64,000 nucleotides of DNA from Sphingomonas sp. (GTDB lineage Bacteria > Pseudomonadota > Alphaproteobacteria > Sphingomonadales > Sphingomonadaceae): contig NZ_JAGHZV010000021.1 in NCBI RefSeq assembly GCF_017745215.1, positions 21,564-85,563 on the forward strand, in the 5' to 3' direction. Made by a program: the position numbers and the translations under genes. Positions within the stretch are counted from its first letter, which is position 1, and each line of letters opens with the position of its first letter. This document shows positions 32,708 to 42,659 of the stretch, one piece after another. Under the pieces are notes generated by a model. It was not told where the DNA came from. It ran no database searches and saw only the letters and a program-made list of their open reading frames with translations.

Positions 32708-33327
32708 CGGCTACGCACCTCCTGCGCTACCACGATTCCTGAATCCGGCTGCGTAATGCTTGGTTCCACGTGAAACACACCCTGCCACGCGCGTCGCGCC
32801 GCTTCCACCTCCGAATGCGCCCTGCTGCCCTTCGGAAGCAACCATCTTGTGGATGAATTCGCGCAAGGGTGCGCGGCAGCGAGAAGCTGCGACAATTCGG
32901 CAACGGCCCGGGCAGAGATGACCGCAGCTTTCCGGGGCAACCGGACAGCTTCGATCTTGCGCGGCTCGACCGTCACCCGATCGGCGATCCCGAGCATTTC
33001 GGCCGCGTGACGAAGGAATTCGACGCGTCTGGCGCGGGGCTCGGAGAGGACCAGCTGTCGCTCGGTGAGGACCGCGACGACGAGGCCCGGCAGTCCGGGA
33101 CCGCTGCCAATGTCGAGCCACGGACCCTCGGCCGCGCCGTCCGCGAGGGGGACGAGCTGGGCGGAATCGACGAGGTGTCGATTCCAGATCGTCTCCAGCG
33201 TCGATGCGGCGACGAGGTTCTGCCGCTCGTTCTCGGCGGCGAGCAGTTCGGCGAAGCGAGCGAGCAACGTTTCACGTGAAACACCGAACCGCTCGCGGAC
33301 CCAGGCCCGCGCTTCCTCCTCGGTCAT
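32704..33327 (-). CDS. rsmG: 16S rRNA (guanine-N7) methyltransferase RsmG
   Basis: [46 protein letters not shown]. Confidence 0.95.
   Translation of the reverse strand: MTEEEARAWVRERFGVSRETLLARFAELLAAENERQNLVAASTLETIWNRHLVDSAQLVPLADGAAEGPWLDIGSGPGLPGLVVAVLTERQLVLSEPRARRVEFLRHAAEMLGIADRVTVEPRKIEAVRLPRKAAVISARAVAELSQLLAAAHPCANSSTRWLLPKGSRAHSEVEAARRAWQGVFHVEPSITQPDSGIVVAQEVRSR
32763..32776. promoter_or_regulatory. parS-like site (3' end of rsmG)
   Basis: GTTCCACGTGAAAC, 1 mismatch to GTTTCACGTGAAAC. Confidence 0.88.
33269..33282. promoter_or_regulatory. parS site (5' part of rsmG)
   Basis: Perfect GTTTCACGTGAAAC. Confidence 0.95.
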
Positions 33328-35153
33328 GCGGCGCGCCGTGCGTGGAGGAGGATCGCCGAAAGCGCCGCCGGGGTGATCCCGCGGATGCGCGACGCAGCCC
33401 CCAGCGTCGCGGGACGCGACGCGCTGAGCCGCTCGACCATCTCGTTCGACAGGCCCGGGATCGCGGCGAAGTCGAGCGCCTCGGGCAAGCGGACGGCGTC
33501 GTTGGTGCGGAGCTGGCTTACCTCGGCTTCCTGGCGCTCGAGATAAGGAGCATAGCGCGCATCCTCGATCGCCTCGGCGAGCAGCTGCGGGTCGCCGTCA
33601 AAGGCCACGCCGAGATGCGCAAGCTCGACCCCCGGGAAGCGCAGCCATTCGGCGGTGCTGCGCCGCGCCCCGTCAGCGGCAACCGGAGCGCCGCGGCTGC
33701 GGAGCACGCTGGAGGTGATCTGCTCGGAGAAACGTGCGTCCAGATGCGCTCGCTCGGCCTGGCGCGTTTCGAGGCGCGCCAGCCGCCCCTTCCCAAGACA
33801 ACCGAGCTCGCGAGCGATCGGACCGAGCCGCGTCTCGGCATTGTCGGCGCGCAGCCTCAGGCGGAACTCGGCGCGCGCCGTGAGCATTCGATAGGGCTCG
33901 GTGACGCCCTGGAGCACGAGGTCGTCGATCATCACGCCGAGGTAGGACTGGGCCCGGTCGAGCACCAGCGGCGCGATTCCGAGCGCATGGGCCGCGGCGT
34001 TGATCCCGGCGACCAGTCCCTGGCCCGCGGCCTCCTCATATCCGGTCGTGCCGTTGATCTGGCCCGCGCAGAAGAGCCCGCGCAGCACGGGCAGCGCCAA
34101 GGTCGCATCGAGCGCGCGGGGGTCGAGATGGTCATATTCGACCGCATAGCCCGGCGTGACGATCGCCGTCCGCTCGAGCCCGGGGATCGACGCCACCATC
34201 GCCTGCTGGATATCGACGGGCAGCGACGTCGACATGCCATTGGGATAGACGAGCGGCGTGTCGAGCCCCTCGGGCTCGAGGAAGATCTGGTGCCCGTCAC
34301 GGTCGCCGAAGCGATGGATCTTGTCCTCGATCGACGGGCAATAGCGCGGGCCCTGCGCCTCGATCGCGCCGGTGAATAGCGGCGAGCGATGGAGGCCGGC
34401 GCGGATCGCGTCGTGCGTCGCCTCGGTGGTGCGCGTGACGCCGCAGTGGAGCTGGGGGAGCAGCCGCGCGGGCGTGACCGGCGACATCGTCCAGGGGTCT
34501 TCGTCCGAAGGCTGCTCGGCCACGCGCGCCCAATCGATCGTGCGGCCGTCGAGCCGAGGCGGCGTGCCGGTCTTGAGCCGCGCCATCGGCAGCGCGAGCT
34601 CGCGGAGCTGTGCCGCGATGGCATGCGCGGCAGACTCGCCGATCCGGCCGCCGTCGAGCCGCTCCTCGCCGCGAAAGATCCGGCCTCCGAGGAAGGTGCC
34701 CGTGGCGAGCACCACTGCCGGAGCCGAGAGGAGGGTGTCGTCGGCGAGACGGACGCCGGCGATCCTGCCTGCGTCGAGGATCAGCGCCGCCGCCTCGCCT
34801 TCGACGAGCGTAAGGCCTGCCTGCGCGTGGAGCATCGCCTGGATCGCGGCCGCGTAGCGCTTGCGGTCGGCCTGGACGCGCGGTCCCTGGACGGCAGTGC
34901 CCTTCGAGCGATTGAGCATGCGATAATGGATCGCCGCGGCATCGGCGGCGCGAGCGATGAGGCCGTCGAAGGCGTCGGTCTCGCGGACGAGATGGCCCTT
35001 GCCCAGCCCACCGATCGCCGGGTTGCACGACATTGCGCCGAGCTTGGAAAGGTCGAAGCTCAGCAGCGCCGTACGCGCGCCGCGCCGCGCCGAAGCGGCG
35101 GCCGCTTCGGTCCCGGCATGACCGCCGCCGATCACGATCACATCGAACTGCAT
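33324..35153 (-). CDS. mnmG: tRNA uridine-5-carboxymethylaminomethyl modification enzyme MnmG (GidA)
   Basis: [56 protein letters not shown]. Confidence 0.98.
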   Translation of the reverse strand: MQFDVIVIGGGHAGTEAAAASARRGARTALLSFDLSKLGAMSCNPAIGGLGKGHLVRETDAFDGLIARAADAAAIHYRMLNRSKGTAVQGPRVQADRKRYAAAIQAMLHAQAGLTLVEGEAAALILDAGRIAGVRLADDTLLSAPAVVLATGTFLGGRIFRGEERLDGGRIGESAAHAIAAQLRELALPMARLKTGTPPRLDGRTIDWARVAEQPSDEDPWTMSPVTPARLLPQLHCGVTRTTEATHDAIRAGLHRSPLFTGAIEAQGPRYCPSIEDKIHRFGDRDGHQIFLEPEGLDTPLVYPNGMSTSLPVDIQQAMVASIPGLERTAIVTPGYAVEYDHLDPRALDATLALPVLRGLFCAGQINGTTGYEEAAGQGLVAGINAAAHALGIAPLVLDRAQSYLGVMIDDLVLQGVTEPYRMLTARAEFRLRLRADNAETRLGPIARELGCLGKGRLARLETRQAERAHLDARFSEQITSSVLRSRGAPVAADGARRSTAEWLRFPGVELAHLGVAFDGDPQLLAEAIEDARYAPYLERQEAEVSQLRTNDAVRLPEALDFAAIPGLSNEMVERLSASRPATLGAASRIRGITPAALSAILLHARRAA

Positions 35154-35193
35154 GTCGCGCCCGCTAGTCGTTCCCGGCGCTCGCGTCAAAAAC

Positions 35194-35207
35194 GTTCCAC
35201 GTGGAAC
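35194..35207. promoter_or_regulatory. parS-like site between mnmG and mnmE
   Basis: Perfect palindrome GTTCCACGTGGAAC. Confidence 0.85.
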
Positions 35208-35210
35208 AGC

Positions 35211-36500
35211 CTATTTGCCGATGCAGAAGCGCGCGAACAACGCGTCGAGCATCGCTTCTACATCGGCACGGCCGGTGATCGCGTCGAAGGCTCGCAGCGC
35301 CGCGCGAAGCTGCTCGGCGAGGAGCAGCGGATCGCGCTCGCCTGCGGCATCGCCGAGCGCGGCAGCGGCGCGCGAGGCGAGATCGCGCTGACGGAGGTTG
35401 AGCGCGAGCTGGTCCGCCGGCGGGACCATCGTGCGGGCCAGGCCGGCGATGGTCGCCCAGAGCGCCTCGATCCCTTCGCCCGTGACGGCAGAGATGGCCA
35501 GCCGATCGCCAGCGACAACACGCCCCGATTCGTCGGCGCGCGAATGGATCGCGATGACGCCCTCTCCCGCAGGCGCCGCATCGTCGCCAAGCCAGAGCAG
35601 GATATCTGCGCCTGCCATCGCTTCGCGCGCGAGACCGATGCCGATTTCCTCGACCGCATCGCCGGGCGCTTCGGACAGTCCGGCGGTGTCAGTGAGCACG
35701 AAGGCCAGCCCGTCACGCATCACCGGCGCCTCGATCCGGTCGCGGGTGGTGCCGGCGAGCGGCGAGACGATCGCGGCCTCGCGCCCGGCGAGCGCGTTGA
35801 ACAGCGTCGACTTGCCGGCATTGGGGGGGCCGGCGATCACAACTTGCAGGCCATCGCGGAGCCGCTCGACCGGCGGACGCATGGCAACCGCTGCGATCTC
35901 GGCCGAAAGCGCCGCGGCCTGGCCGAGGACCGGCTCGAGCAGGTCGCCCTCCCCCGCGACATCCGCCTCATCGGCATGGTCGAGCATGGCCTCGACGCTC
36001 GCCGACAATGCCAGTGCCCGCGCCGCCCAGGCCTCGACCTGCCGGCGCAGCCCGCCCTCGGCGCTGCGGATCGCGACGCGGCGCTGGGTCTCGGTCTCAG
36101 CGGCAAGCAGATCGCCCAGTCCCTCGGCCTCGCTGAGGTCGATCCGGCCGTTGAGCAGCGCGCGCCGCGTGAATTCCCCCGGCTCGGCCGGGCGCAGTCC
36201 GGGGAGCCGCGCCAGCGCGGCCTCCACCGCCCGAACGACTGCACGCCCGCCATGGAGATGGAATTCGGCAAGATCCTCTCCCGTCGCGCTGGCGGGACCC
36301 GGAAAGCAGAGCAGCAACGCGCGATCGAGCAACGCGCCTTCCGCCGGATCGCGCAGCGAGACCAGCCGCGCACGGCGGGGTTGGGGAAGCTCGCCCCGCG
36401 CCAGCGCGCGGACAGCGTCGAACGCGCCAGGCCCGCTCAGCCGCATCACCCCGATCGCCGCCGGCGGCGCGCCGCTCGACAGCGCGAAGATCGTGTCCAT
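35211..36500 (-). CDS. mnmE: tRNA modification GTPase MnmE (TrmE)
   Basis: MDTIFALSSGAPPAAIGVMRLSGPGAFDAVRAL; VIAGPPNAGKSTLFNALAGREAAIVSPLAGTTRDRIEAPV; C-terminal ARFCIGK. Confidence 0.98.
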   Translation of the reverse strand: MDTIFALSSGAPPAAIGVMRLSGPGAFDAVRALARGELPQPRRARLVSLRDPAEGALLDRALLLCFPGPASATGEDLAEFHLHGGRAVVRAVEAALARLPGLRPAEPGEFTRRALLNGRIDLSEAEGLGDLLAAETETQRRVAIRSAEGGLRRQVEAWAARALALSASVEAMLDHADEADVAGEGDLLEPVLGQAAALSAEIAAVAMRPPVERLRDGLQVVIAGPPNAGKSTLFNALAGREAAIVSPLAGTTRDRIEAPVMRDGLAFVLTDTAGLSEAPGDAVEEIGIGLAREAMAGADILLWLGDDAAPAGEGVIAIHSRADESGRVVAGDRLAISAVTGEGIEALWATIAGLARTMVPPADQLALNLRQRDLASRAAAALGDAAGERDPLLLAEQLRAALRAFDAITGRADVEAMLDALFARFCIGK

Positions 36501-36520
36501 TCGTCGGAAACCCGGTCCGC

Positions 36521-36754
36521 TCAGCCCTTCTTGCCCATGCTGTCGAACATGCCGCGCCACAAGCTCATCCCCGCCTCGCCCATCGGCGCCCAGCTCTTCA
36601 TCATCGCTTCGAAGGCGGCTTCAGGATTTCCTTGTTTTTCAATAGCATCGGTCATCATCTTGATGTAGCGATCATGCACGGGGGTGAGATCGGGCAATCC
36701 CATCGCGCGCCGGGCCTCCTCGGGCGTGCAATCGACTTCGACGTTGATCTTCAT
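36521..36754 (-). CDS. DUF6489-type small protein
   Basis: MKINVEVDCTPEEARRAMGLPDLTPVHDRYIKMMTDAIEKQG... Confidence 0.8.
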   Translation of the reverse strand: MKINVEVDCTPEEARRAMGLPDLTPVHDRYIKMMTDAIEKQGNPEAAFEAMMKSWAPMGEAGMSLWRGMFDSMGKKG

Positions 36755-36789
36755 GGTCTTCTCCACGCCCGGCTGCTAGTTGAGCCGCC

Positions 36790-37269
36790 ATGTATGCGCG
36801 CGACCACGCCCTGATCGCAACGCCCATCGGCCCGGTGCGAGTGGAGGGCGGCAACGGCAGGGTGACCGCCATCCGCCTCGGGGGCGATGGCGCCCCCGTC
36901 CACGGTACCGACGTCGCGGTCCGCGCGGCAGCCGAGCAGCTCGAGCAATGGTTCGCCGGCGAGCGGCGCGACTTCGACCTCGCGCTCGAGCCCGCCGGCA
37001 CGCCGCGTGGCGCGGTGCTCCGCCAGGGCCTGATCGCGGTTGGCTATGGCGAGACGCTCAGCTACGGCGCGCTCGCTCGCCAGCTCGATTCGGCCGCGCG
37101 TGCGATCGGCCAGCTCTGCGCGCGCAATCGCTTTCCCATCGTCGTCCCCTGCCACCGCGTGCTCGGCGCGGGCGGGGCGCTGGGGCATTATTCGGCCGGC
37201 GACGGCCCCACCACCAAGGCCTGGCTGCTCGAGCACGAGCGGCGCCATTCGGGAGGACTGCTGTTATGA
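36790..37269 (+). CDS. Methylated-DNA--protein-cysteine methyltransferase (Ogt family)
   Basis: Active site IVVPCHRVLGAGGALGHYSAG. Confidence 0.95.
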   Translation: MYARDHALIATPIGPVRVEGGNGRVTAIRLGGDGAPVHGTDVAVRAAAEQLEQWFAGERRDFDLALEPAGTPRGAVLRQGLIAVGYGETLSYGALARQLDSAARAIGQLCARNRFPIVVPCHRVLGAGGALGHYSAGDGPTTKAWLLEHERRHSGGLLL

Positions 37270-37958
37270 CGATGATCTCGATCGACGCGCTCGACGGCAG
37301 CGGCCGCTTCGAGGCCTATTGCGCCCGGCCCCAGGGCGAGGCGCGCGGCGCGATCATGGTGATCCAGGAGATCTTCGGGGTGAACCCCGGCATCCGCCGG
37401 AAATGCGACCGGCTCGCCGCCGACGGCTGGCTGGCGCTGGCGCCCGACCTGTTCTGGCGGCTCGAGCCGGGCATCGTGCTCGATCCCGATGTCCCGGAGC
37501 AGTTCCAGGCGGCGCTCCAGTGGATGGGCAAGTTCGACCAGACCAAGGGCATCGAGGACATCGAGGCGACGATCCGCACGGCGCGCGAGCTGGGTGCGGC
37601 GAAGGTCGGCGCGGTGGGCTACTGCCTGGGCGGCCGGCTGGCGTACATGACCGCGGCGCGCACCGACGTGGATGCGAGCGTGGGCTATTATGCGGTCGGG
37701 ATCGACGGGTTGCTCGGCGAGAAGCACGCGATCGCCAACCCGCTGCTGCTCCACATCGCCGGCGCCGACCATTTCGTGCTCCCCGACGTGCAGGCGAAGA
37801 TGCACGAGGGGCTCGACGACCATCCCAAGGTGACGCTCCATACCTATCCGGGCGAGGATCATGGCTTCGCGACCGAGATGGGCAAGCGCCGCTCGCCCGA
37901 AGCCGCGGAGCTGGCGGACGCGCGGACGGCGGCGTTCTTCGCGGAGACGCTCGCCTAG
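37266..37958 (+). CDS. Dienelactone hydrolase family protein
   Basis: GAIMVIQEIFGVNPGIRRKCDRLAADGWLALAPDLFWR; VGYCLGGRLAYM; PGEDHGF. Confidence 0.95.
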   Translation: MTMISIDALDGSGRFEAYCARPQGEARGAIMVIQEIFGVNPGIRRKCDRLAADGWLALAPDLFWRLEPGIVLDPDVPEQFQAALQWMGKFDQTKGIEDIEATIRTARELGAAKVGAVGYCLGGRLAYMTAARTDVDASVGYYAVGIDGLLGEKHAIANPLLLHIAGADHFVLPDVQAKMHEGLDDHPKVTLHTYPGEDHGFATEMGKRRSPEAAELADARTAAFFAETLA

Positions 37959-38578
37959 AACAGCGTCACCAGCCCCGTCTCGCGGCTCACCACGCCTTCG
38001 TAGATCATCCGCACTGCGACCCAGAGGATCACCGCCAGCCCGACGAAGCCGATCCAGCGATAGCGGTCGATCACGCGCGCGATGAGGTTGGCGGCGAGCC
38101 CCATCATCGCGACCGAGAAGAGCAGGCCGAAGACCAGGATCGCCGGATGCTCGCGCGCGGCTCCGGCGACGCCGAGGACATTGTCGAGGCTCATGCTCAC
38201 GTCCGCCAGCGCGACCGACCAGGCGGCGGCGAGGAAGCGCTTGGGCGGGCGTGCGGCGTGCTCGTCATGGTGGTGCGCGGTGCCGCGCAGCTCGCGCCAC
38301 ATCCGCCACGAGACCCAGAGCAGCAGCAGCCCGCCCGCGAAGAGCAGGCCGATCACCTGGAGCAGCTGCGTCGCGATCAGCGCGAAGGCGATGCGCATCA
38401 CCAGCGCCGCGCCGATGCCGACGAGGATCACCTGGCGCTGCTGGCGATGCGGCAGCCCCGCGGCGAGCGCCCCGACGACGACGGCATTGTCGCCCGCGAG
38501 CACCAGGTCGATGACGATGACTTCGCCGAGCGCCTGAAGCGCACCGGGAGCGAAGAGCGAGCCGAGGTCCATGGTCAT
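37955..38578 (-). CDS. TerC family membrane protein (YjbE-like), copy 1
   Basis: ALGEVIVIDLVLAGDNAVVVGALAAGLP...LADVSMSLDNVLGVAGAAREHP. Confidence 0.9.
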   Translation of the reverse strand: MTMDLGSLFAPGALQALGEVIVIDLVLAGDNAVVVGALAAGLPHRQQRQVILVGIGAALVMRIAFALIATQLLQVIGLLFAGGLLLLWVSWRMWRELRGTAHHHDEHAARPPKRFLAAAWSVALADVSMSLDNVLGVAGAAREHPAILVFGLLFSVAMMGLAANLIARVIDRYRWIGFVGLAVILWVAVRMIYEGVVSRETGLVTLF

Positions 38579-38610
38579 GGCGTACGAACGCTCGCGCCCG
38601 GCGGCAAGCC

Positions 38611-39261
38611 TCAGACGAGCAGGTGGAGGATGCCGATCTGGTGGTCGACCACGCCTTCGTAGATCATTCGCCCGGCGACCCAGAGAATCACGACGAGGCC
38701 GATGTAGCCGATCCAGTGATAGCGCTGGACCAGCCGCGCGACGAAATTGGCGGCGAGGCCCATCAGCAGCACCGAGAAGGTGAGTCCGATGAACAGCAGC
38801 GCGGGGTTCTCGCGCGCGATCGAGGCGACGAGCAGGACATTGTCGATGCTCATCGACAGGTCGGCGAGGGTGATCTGCACCGCGGCGCGCAGGAAGGTCT
38901 TGGCGGGCGGCGCGGCGGCGGCTTCTCCGGCTTCCTCGGCGCCGTGCCTGCGCGCGTGCGACGCCTCGCGGATCTCGCGCCACATATTATAGGCGACCCA
39001 GAGCAGCAGCAGCCCGCCGGCGAGCACCAGACCGGTGATGTGGAGCAGCTCGACCGCGATCAGCGAGAAGCCGATCAGGAAGACCAGCGCCATCGCGACG
39101 CCCAGCATCAGCACCTGGCGCCGCTGCTTCTCGGGCAGCCCCGAAGCGAGCGAGCCCATCACCACGACATTGTCGCCGGCCATGGTCAGATCACCGAGGA
39201 TGATCTGCCCCAGGCTGGCGAGTCCCGAAGGCGTGGCGATGGCGGCGAAGTTGAAATGCAT
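38611..39261 (-). CDS. TerC family membrane protein (YjbE-like), copy 2
   Basis: LGQIILGDLTMAGDNVVVMGSLASGLPEKQRRQVLMLGV...LADLSMSIDNVLLVASIARENP. Confidence 0.9.
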   Translation of the reverse strand: MHFNFAAIATPSGLASLGQIILGDLTMAGDNVVVMGSLASGLPEKQRRQVLMLGVAMALVFLIGFSLIAVELLHITGLVLAGGLLLLWVAYNMWREIREASHARRHGAEEAGEAAAAPPAKTFLRAAVQITLADLSMSIDNVLLVASIARENPALLFIGLTFSVLLMGLAANFVARLVQRYHWIGYIGLVVILWVAGRMIYEGVVDHQIGILHLLV

Positions 39262-39376
39262 GGATGCGCCCCTAACCCGAACTCGGGCGTGGGCATAGCC
39301 CACCGTCGGCCGGGGTTCGCGCGCCGCCGGATCGGCGTGGGCCCGAATTCGCTACTCTAATTCAGGGCCCGCGCGC

Positions 39377-40633
39377 TCACTGGTTCATCGAGTCGAAGAA
39401 GTCCTCGTTGGTCTTCGAGTCCTTCATCTTGTCGAGCAGGAACTCCATCGCGTCGATGGTGCCCATCTGCATCAGGATGCGACGCAGCACCCACATCTTG
39501 GAGAGCTTTGCCTTGTCGACCAGCAGCTCTTCCTTGCGCGTGCCCGACTTGCCGACGTCGAGCGCCGGGAAGATGCGCTTGTCCGCCACCTTGCGGTCGA
39601 GCACGATCTCGGAGTTGCCGGTGCCCTTGAACTCTTCGAAGATCACTTCGTCCATGCGGCTGCCGGTGTCGATCAGCGCGGTGGCGATGATCGAGAGCGA
39701 GCCGCCCTCCTCGATGTTGCGCGCCGCGCCGAAGAAGCGCTTCGGGCGCTGCAGCGCATTGGCGTCGACGCCGCCGGTGAGCACCTTGCCCGAGCTCGGC
39801 ACCACCGTGTTGTAGGCGCGGCCGAGGCGCGTGATCGAGTCGAGCAGGATCACGACATCCTTCTTGTGCTCGACGAGGCGCTTGGCCTTTTCGATCACCA
39901 TCTCGGCGACCTGGACGTGGCGGGTGGCCGGCTCGTCGAAGGTCGAGGACACGACCTCGCCCTTCACCGAGCGCTGCATGTCGGTGACTTCCTCGGGGCG
40001 CTCGTCGATCAGCAGGACGAGGAGGAAGACCTCGGGATGGTTGTCGGTGATCGCCTTGGCGATGTTCTGGAGCATCACCGTCTTGCCGACCCGCGGCGGC
40101 GCGACGATCAGCGTGCGCTGGCCCTTGCCCTGCGGGCTGACGATGTCGATCACCCGCGCCGACTTGTCCTTGATCGTCGGATCGGCGGGATCGAGCGTGA
40201 GCTTCTGCTCGGGATAGAGCGGGGTGAGGTTGTCGAAGTTGACCCGGTGGCGGACCGCGTCGGGATCGTCGAAATTGACCGAGACGAGGCGCGTCAGCGC
40301 GAAATAGCGCTCGCCGTCCTTAGGGCCGCGGATCTCGCCTTCGACCGTGTCGCCGGTGCGCAGGCCGAATTTGCGGACCTGGTTGGGCGAGACATAGATG
40401 TCGTCGGGGCCGGCGAGATAATTGGCCTGGGCCGAACGGAGGAAGCCGAAGCCGTCGGGCAGCACTTCGATCGTGCCCTCGCCCATGATCTGCTCGCCGT
40501 TTTCGGCCTGGGCCTTGAGGATCGCGAAGAGGAGGTCCTGCTTGCGAAGCGTCGAAGCGCCCTCGACGCCGAGTTCCTCGGCCATTTCGACCAGTTCGGC
40601 GGGGGCTTTCTTCTTAAGGTCCTTGAGATGCAT
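39377..40633 (-). CDS. rho: Transcription termination factor Rho
   Basis: [91 protein letters not shown]. Confidence 0.98.
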   Translation of the reverse strand: MHLKDLKKKAPAELVEMAEELGVEGASTLRKQDLLFAILKAQAENGEQIMGEGTIEVLPDGFGFLRSAQANYLAGPDDIYVSPNQVRKFGLRTGDTVEGEIRGPKDGERYFALTRLVSVNFDDPDAVRHRVNFDNLTPLYPEQKLTLDPADPTIKDKSARVIDIVSPQGKGQRTLIVAPPRVGKTVMLQNIAKAITDNHPEVFLLVLLIDERPEEVTDMQRSVKGEVVSSTFDEPATRHVQVAEMVIEKAKRLVEHKKDVVILLDSITRLGRAYNTVVPSSGKVLTGGVDANALQRPKRFFGAARNIEEGGSLSIIATALIDTGSRMDEVIFEEFKGTGNSEIVLDRKVADKRIFPALDVGKSGTRKEELLVDKAKLSKMWVLRRILMQMGTIDAMEFLLDKMKDSKTNEDFFDSMNQ

Positions 40634-40832
40634 GAAATTGGAGTCCGGGCGTGGGGGGTTCTTGGGCGGGGTTCGGCGGTTGCGTCGGTCGGCGAAGCTG
40701 GCGCGCGGGCGATGCTGTGAAGGAGGGATGCGCCCCGCAAGCAGCGGGGGCATGCGTCGGAATTAGGTGCGCCGCCGGGCTTAGTCAACCGGCTTCGGGG
40801 AACGACTCGCCCGATTCGGTAGCGAAACCGCG

Positions 40833-41147
40833 CTAGCCGCCGAGCGATTTGCTGGCGCGATCGACTTCCATCATCTTGGCGCGAAACTCGTCGGCACAGC
40901 GGCCGAGCTCGCCCTTGAAGACGTCGGCCGCGTACGCAGCCGACGCGCGGTGGAGATTGGCGCCCAGGTCATAGCCAGGCGTGCGGCCGGCGATCTTCCC
41001 GAGGAAATAGCTGAGCTGGTAGGAAAGCGGCTTGGCCTTGTCGTCGCTCGCATCGGACAGCGCGATCGCAATCGCGGCGACGCATTTGAGGTCCGCCTCG
41101 TTGGCGTCGGCCGGCAGCGCCGCGGCAAGGGCCAGCGCCAGGATCAT
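40833..41147 (-). CDS. Hypothetical secreted small protein
   Basis: 104 aa ORF with short signal-like N-terminus MILALALAAALPADANEADLKCVAAIA. Confidence 0.65.
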   Translation of the reverse strand: MILALALAAALPADANEADLKCVAAIAIALSDASDDKAKPLSYQLSYFLGKIAGRTPGYDLGANLHRASAAYAADVFKGELGRCADEFRAKMMEVDRASKSLGG

Positions 41148-41175
41148 CGCGATTCTCCCCCTGACCGCAATCGTC

Positions 41176-41628
41176 TCAGAAGGGCTTCACCACCGCAAGC
41201 ACCACGATGAGGATCACCGCGAGCGCGGGTACTTCGCCGAGGAGCCTGAGCGTACGCGACGGAATCGGCGCCTTGCCCGCGGCGAGCTTGCGCGAATACG
41301 ACACGGCCCAACCATGATAGCCCGAAAGCGCCACGACGAGGAGCAGCTTGGCGTGGAGCCAGCCGAGCCCCGGCGCGCCGTCGAACAACCCCATGTTCGC
41401 AGCGAGGGTAAGGCCCAGCAGCCAGACGATGCCGATCGAGGGCGTCAGGATCATGCGCTTGAGCAACGCCTCGCGCTCGGCCCATTTGGCCGCCTCGGGC
41501 GTGCCCAGCGCTTCCTGGTGATGGACGAGATAGCGCGGGAGAAGGAACAGCCCCGCCATCCAGAAGATCACGAAGATGAGGTGCGCAGCCTTCACCCACA
41601 GATAGGTGCTTCCCAGGAATCCGATCAT
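41176..41628 (-). CDS. hemJ: Protoporphyrinogen IX oxidase HemJ (UPF0093)
   Basis: MIGFLGSTYLWVKAAHLIFVIFWMAGLFLLPRYLVHHQEA; next to hemE. Confidence 0.93.
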   Translation of the reverse strand: MIGFLGSTYLWVKAAHLIFVIFWMAGLFLLPRYLVHHQEALGTPEAAKWAEREALLKRMILTPSIGIVWLLGLTLAANMGLFDGAPGLGWLHAKLLLVVALSGYHGWAVSYSRKLAAGKAPIPSRTLRLLGEVPALAVILIVVLAVVKPF

Positions 41629-42659
41629 CGTCCCCTCACCCGCGCCAGCAGCGCCTCGACATGCTCGATCGGCGTGTCCTGCTGGATGCCGTGACCGAGA
41701 TTGAACACGTGCGGGCGATTCGGAAAGGCCCCGAGGATCCGGTCGATCGCGGCATCGAGCGTCGCGCCGCCGGCGATCAGCGCGAGCGGATCGAGATTGC
41801 CCTGCACCGGCAGCCCTTCGGGGAGCACGGCGTCGGCCCAGGCTGGGTCGACGCTCTCGTCGAGCCCCACTGCGTCGACCCCCGTCTCGCGCGCATAGGC
41901 GGCGAGCTTGCCGCCCGCGCCCTTGGGGAAGCCGATCACCGGCACCTGCGGCGCCCTGGCCTTGAACGCCGCGACGATCCGCGCGGTCGGTGCGACCACC
42001 CATTGCTCGAACTGCGCCGGCGAGAGGCTGCCCGACCAGCTGTCGAACAGCTGCACGGCCTCGACGCCCGCCTCCGCCTGGCCGAACAGATAGTCGACGG
42101 TGCAATCGACGATGCGGTCGACCAGCGCCTGCATCAGCGCGGGATCGGCATAGGCGAGCCGGCGCGCCTCGGCCTGTTCGCGGCTCCCTTGCCCTGCGAT
42201 CATATAGGTCGCGACCGTCCAGGGGCTGCCCGCAAAGCCCAGCAAGGTGACGTCATGAGGCAAGCTGGCCTTCACGCGGCGCACGGTCGCGTAGATCGGC
42301 TCGAGCACCCTTGGATCGGGCACCAGCGCGTCGAGCGCGGCCCTGTTCGCGATCACCGGCGCCAGCCGCGGCCCCTCGCCCGCCTCGAACCAGAGCTTCT
42401 GGCCCAGCGCCATCGGCACCATCAGGATGTCCGAGAAGAGGATCGCCCCGTCCATCCCGAAGCGCCGGATCGGCTGGAGCGTGATCTCGGCCGCGGCCTC
42501 GCTGTCGAGCGCAAGCACGAGGAACCCGCCCTTCTCGGCCCTCAGCGCGCGATATTCGGGCAGATAGCGCCCCGCCTGGCGCATCAACCAGATCGGCGGG
42601 CTCTCCTGGCGAACCCCTTTCAGCGTTTCGAGGAGCGGCTTGGACGGAACCGGAGTCAG
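41625..42659 (-). CDS. hemE: Uroporphyrinogen decarboxylase (probable CTG start; ORF caller start is 42587)
   Basis: LMRQAGRYLPEYRALRAEKGG, GFAGSPWTVATYMI; conserved-looking N-terminal extension PLLETLKGVRQESPPIW in frame upstream of 42587. Confidence 0.93.
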   Translation of the reverse strand: MTPVPSKPLLETLKGVRQESPPIWLMRQAGRYLPEYRALRAEKGGFLVLALDSEAAAEITLQPIRRFGMDGAILFSDILMVPMALGQKLWFEAGEGPRLAPVIANRAALDALVPDPRVLEPIYATVRRVKASLPHDVTLLGFAGSPWTVATYMIAGQGSREQAEARRLAYADPALMQALVDRIVDCTVDYLFGQAEAGVEAVQLFDSWSGSLSPAQFEQWVVAPTARIVAAFKARAPQVPVIGFPKGAGGKLAAYARETGVDAVGLDESVDPAWADAVLPEGLPVQGNLDPLALIAGGATLDAAIDRILGAFPNRPHVFNLGHGIQQDTPIEHVEALLARVRGR

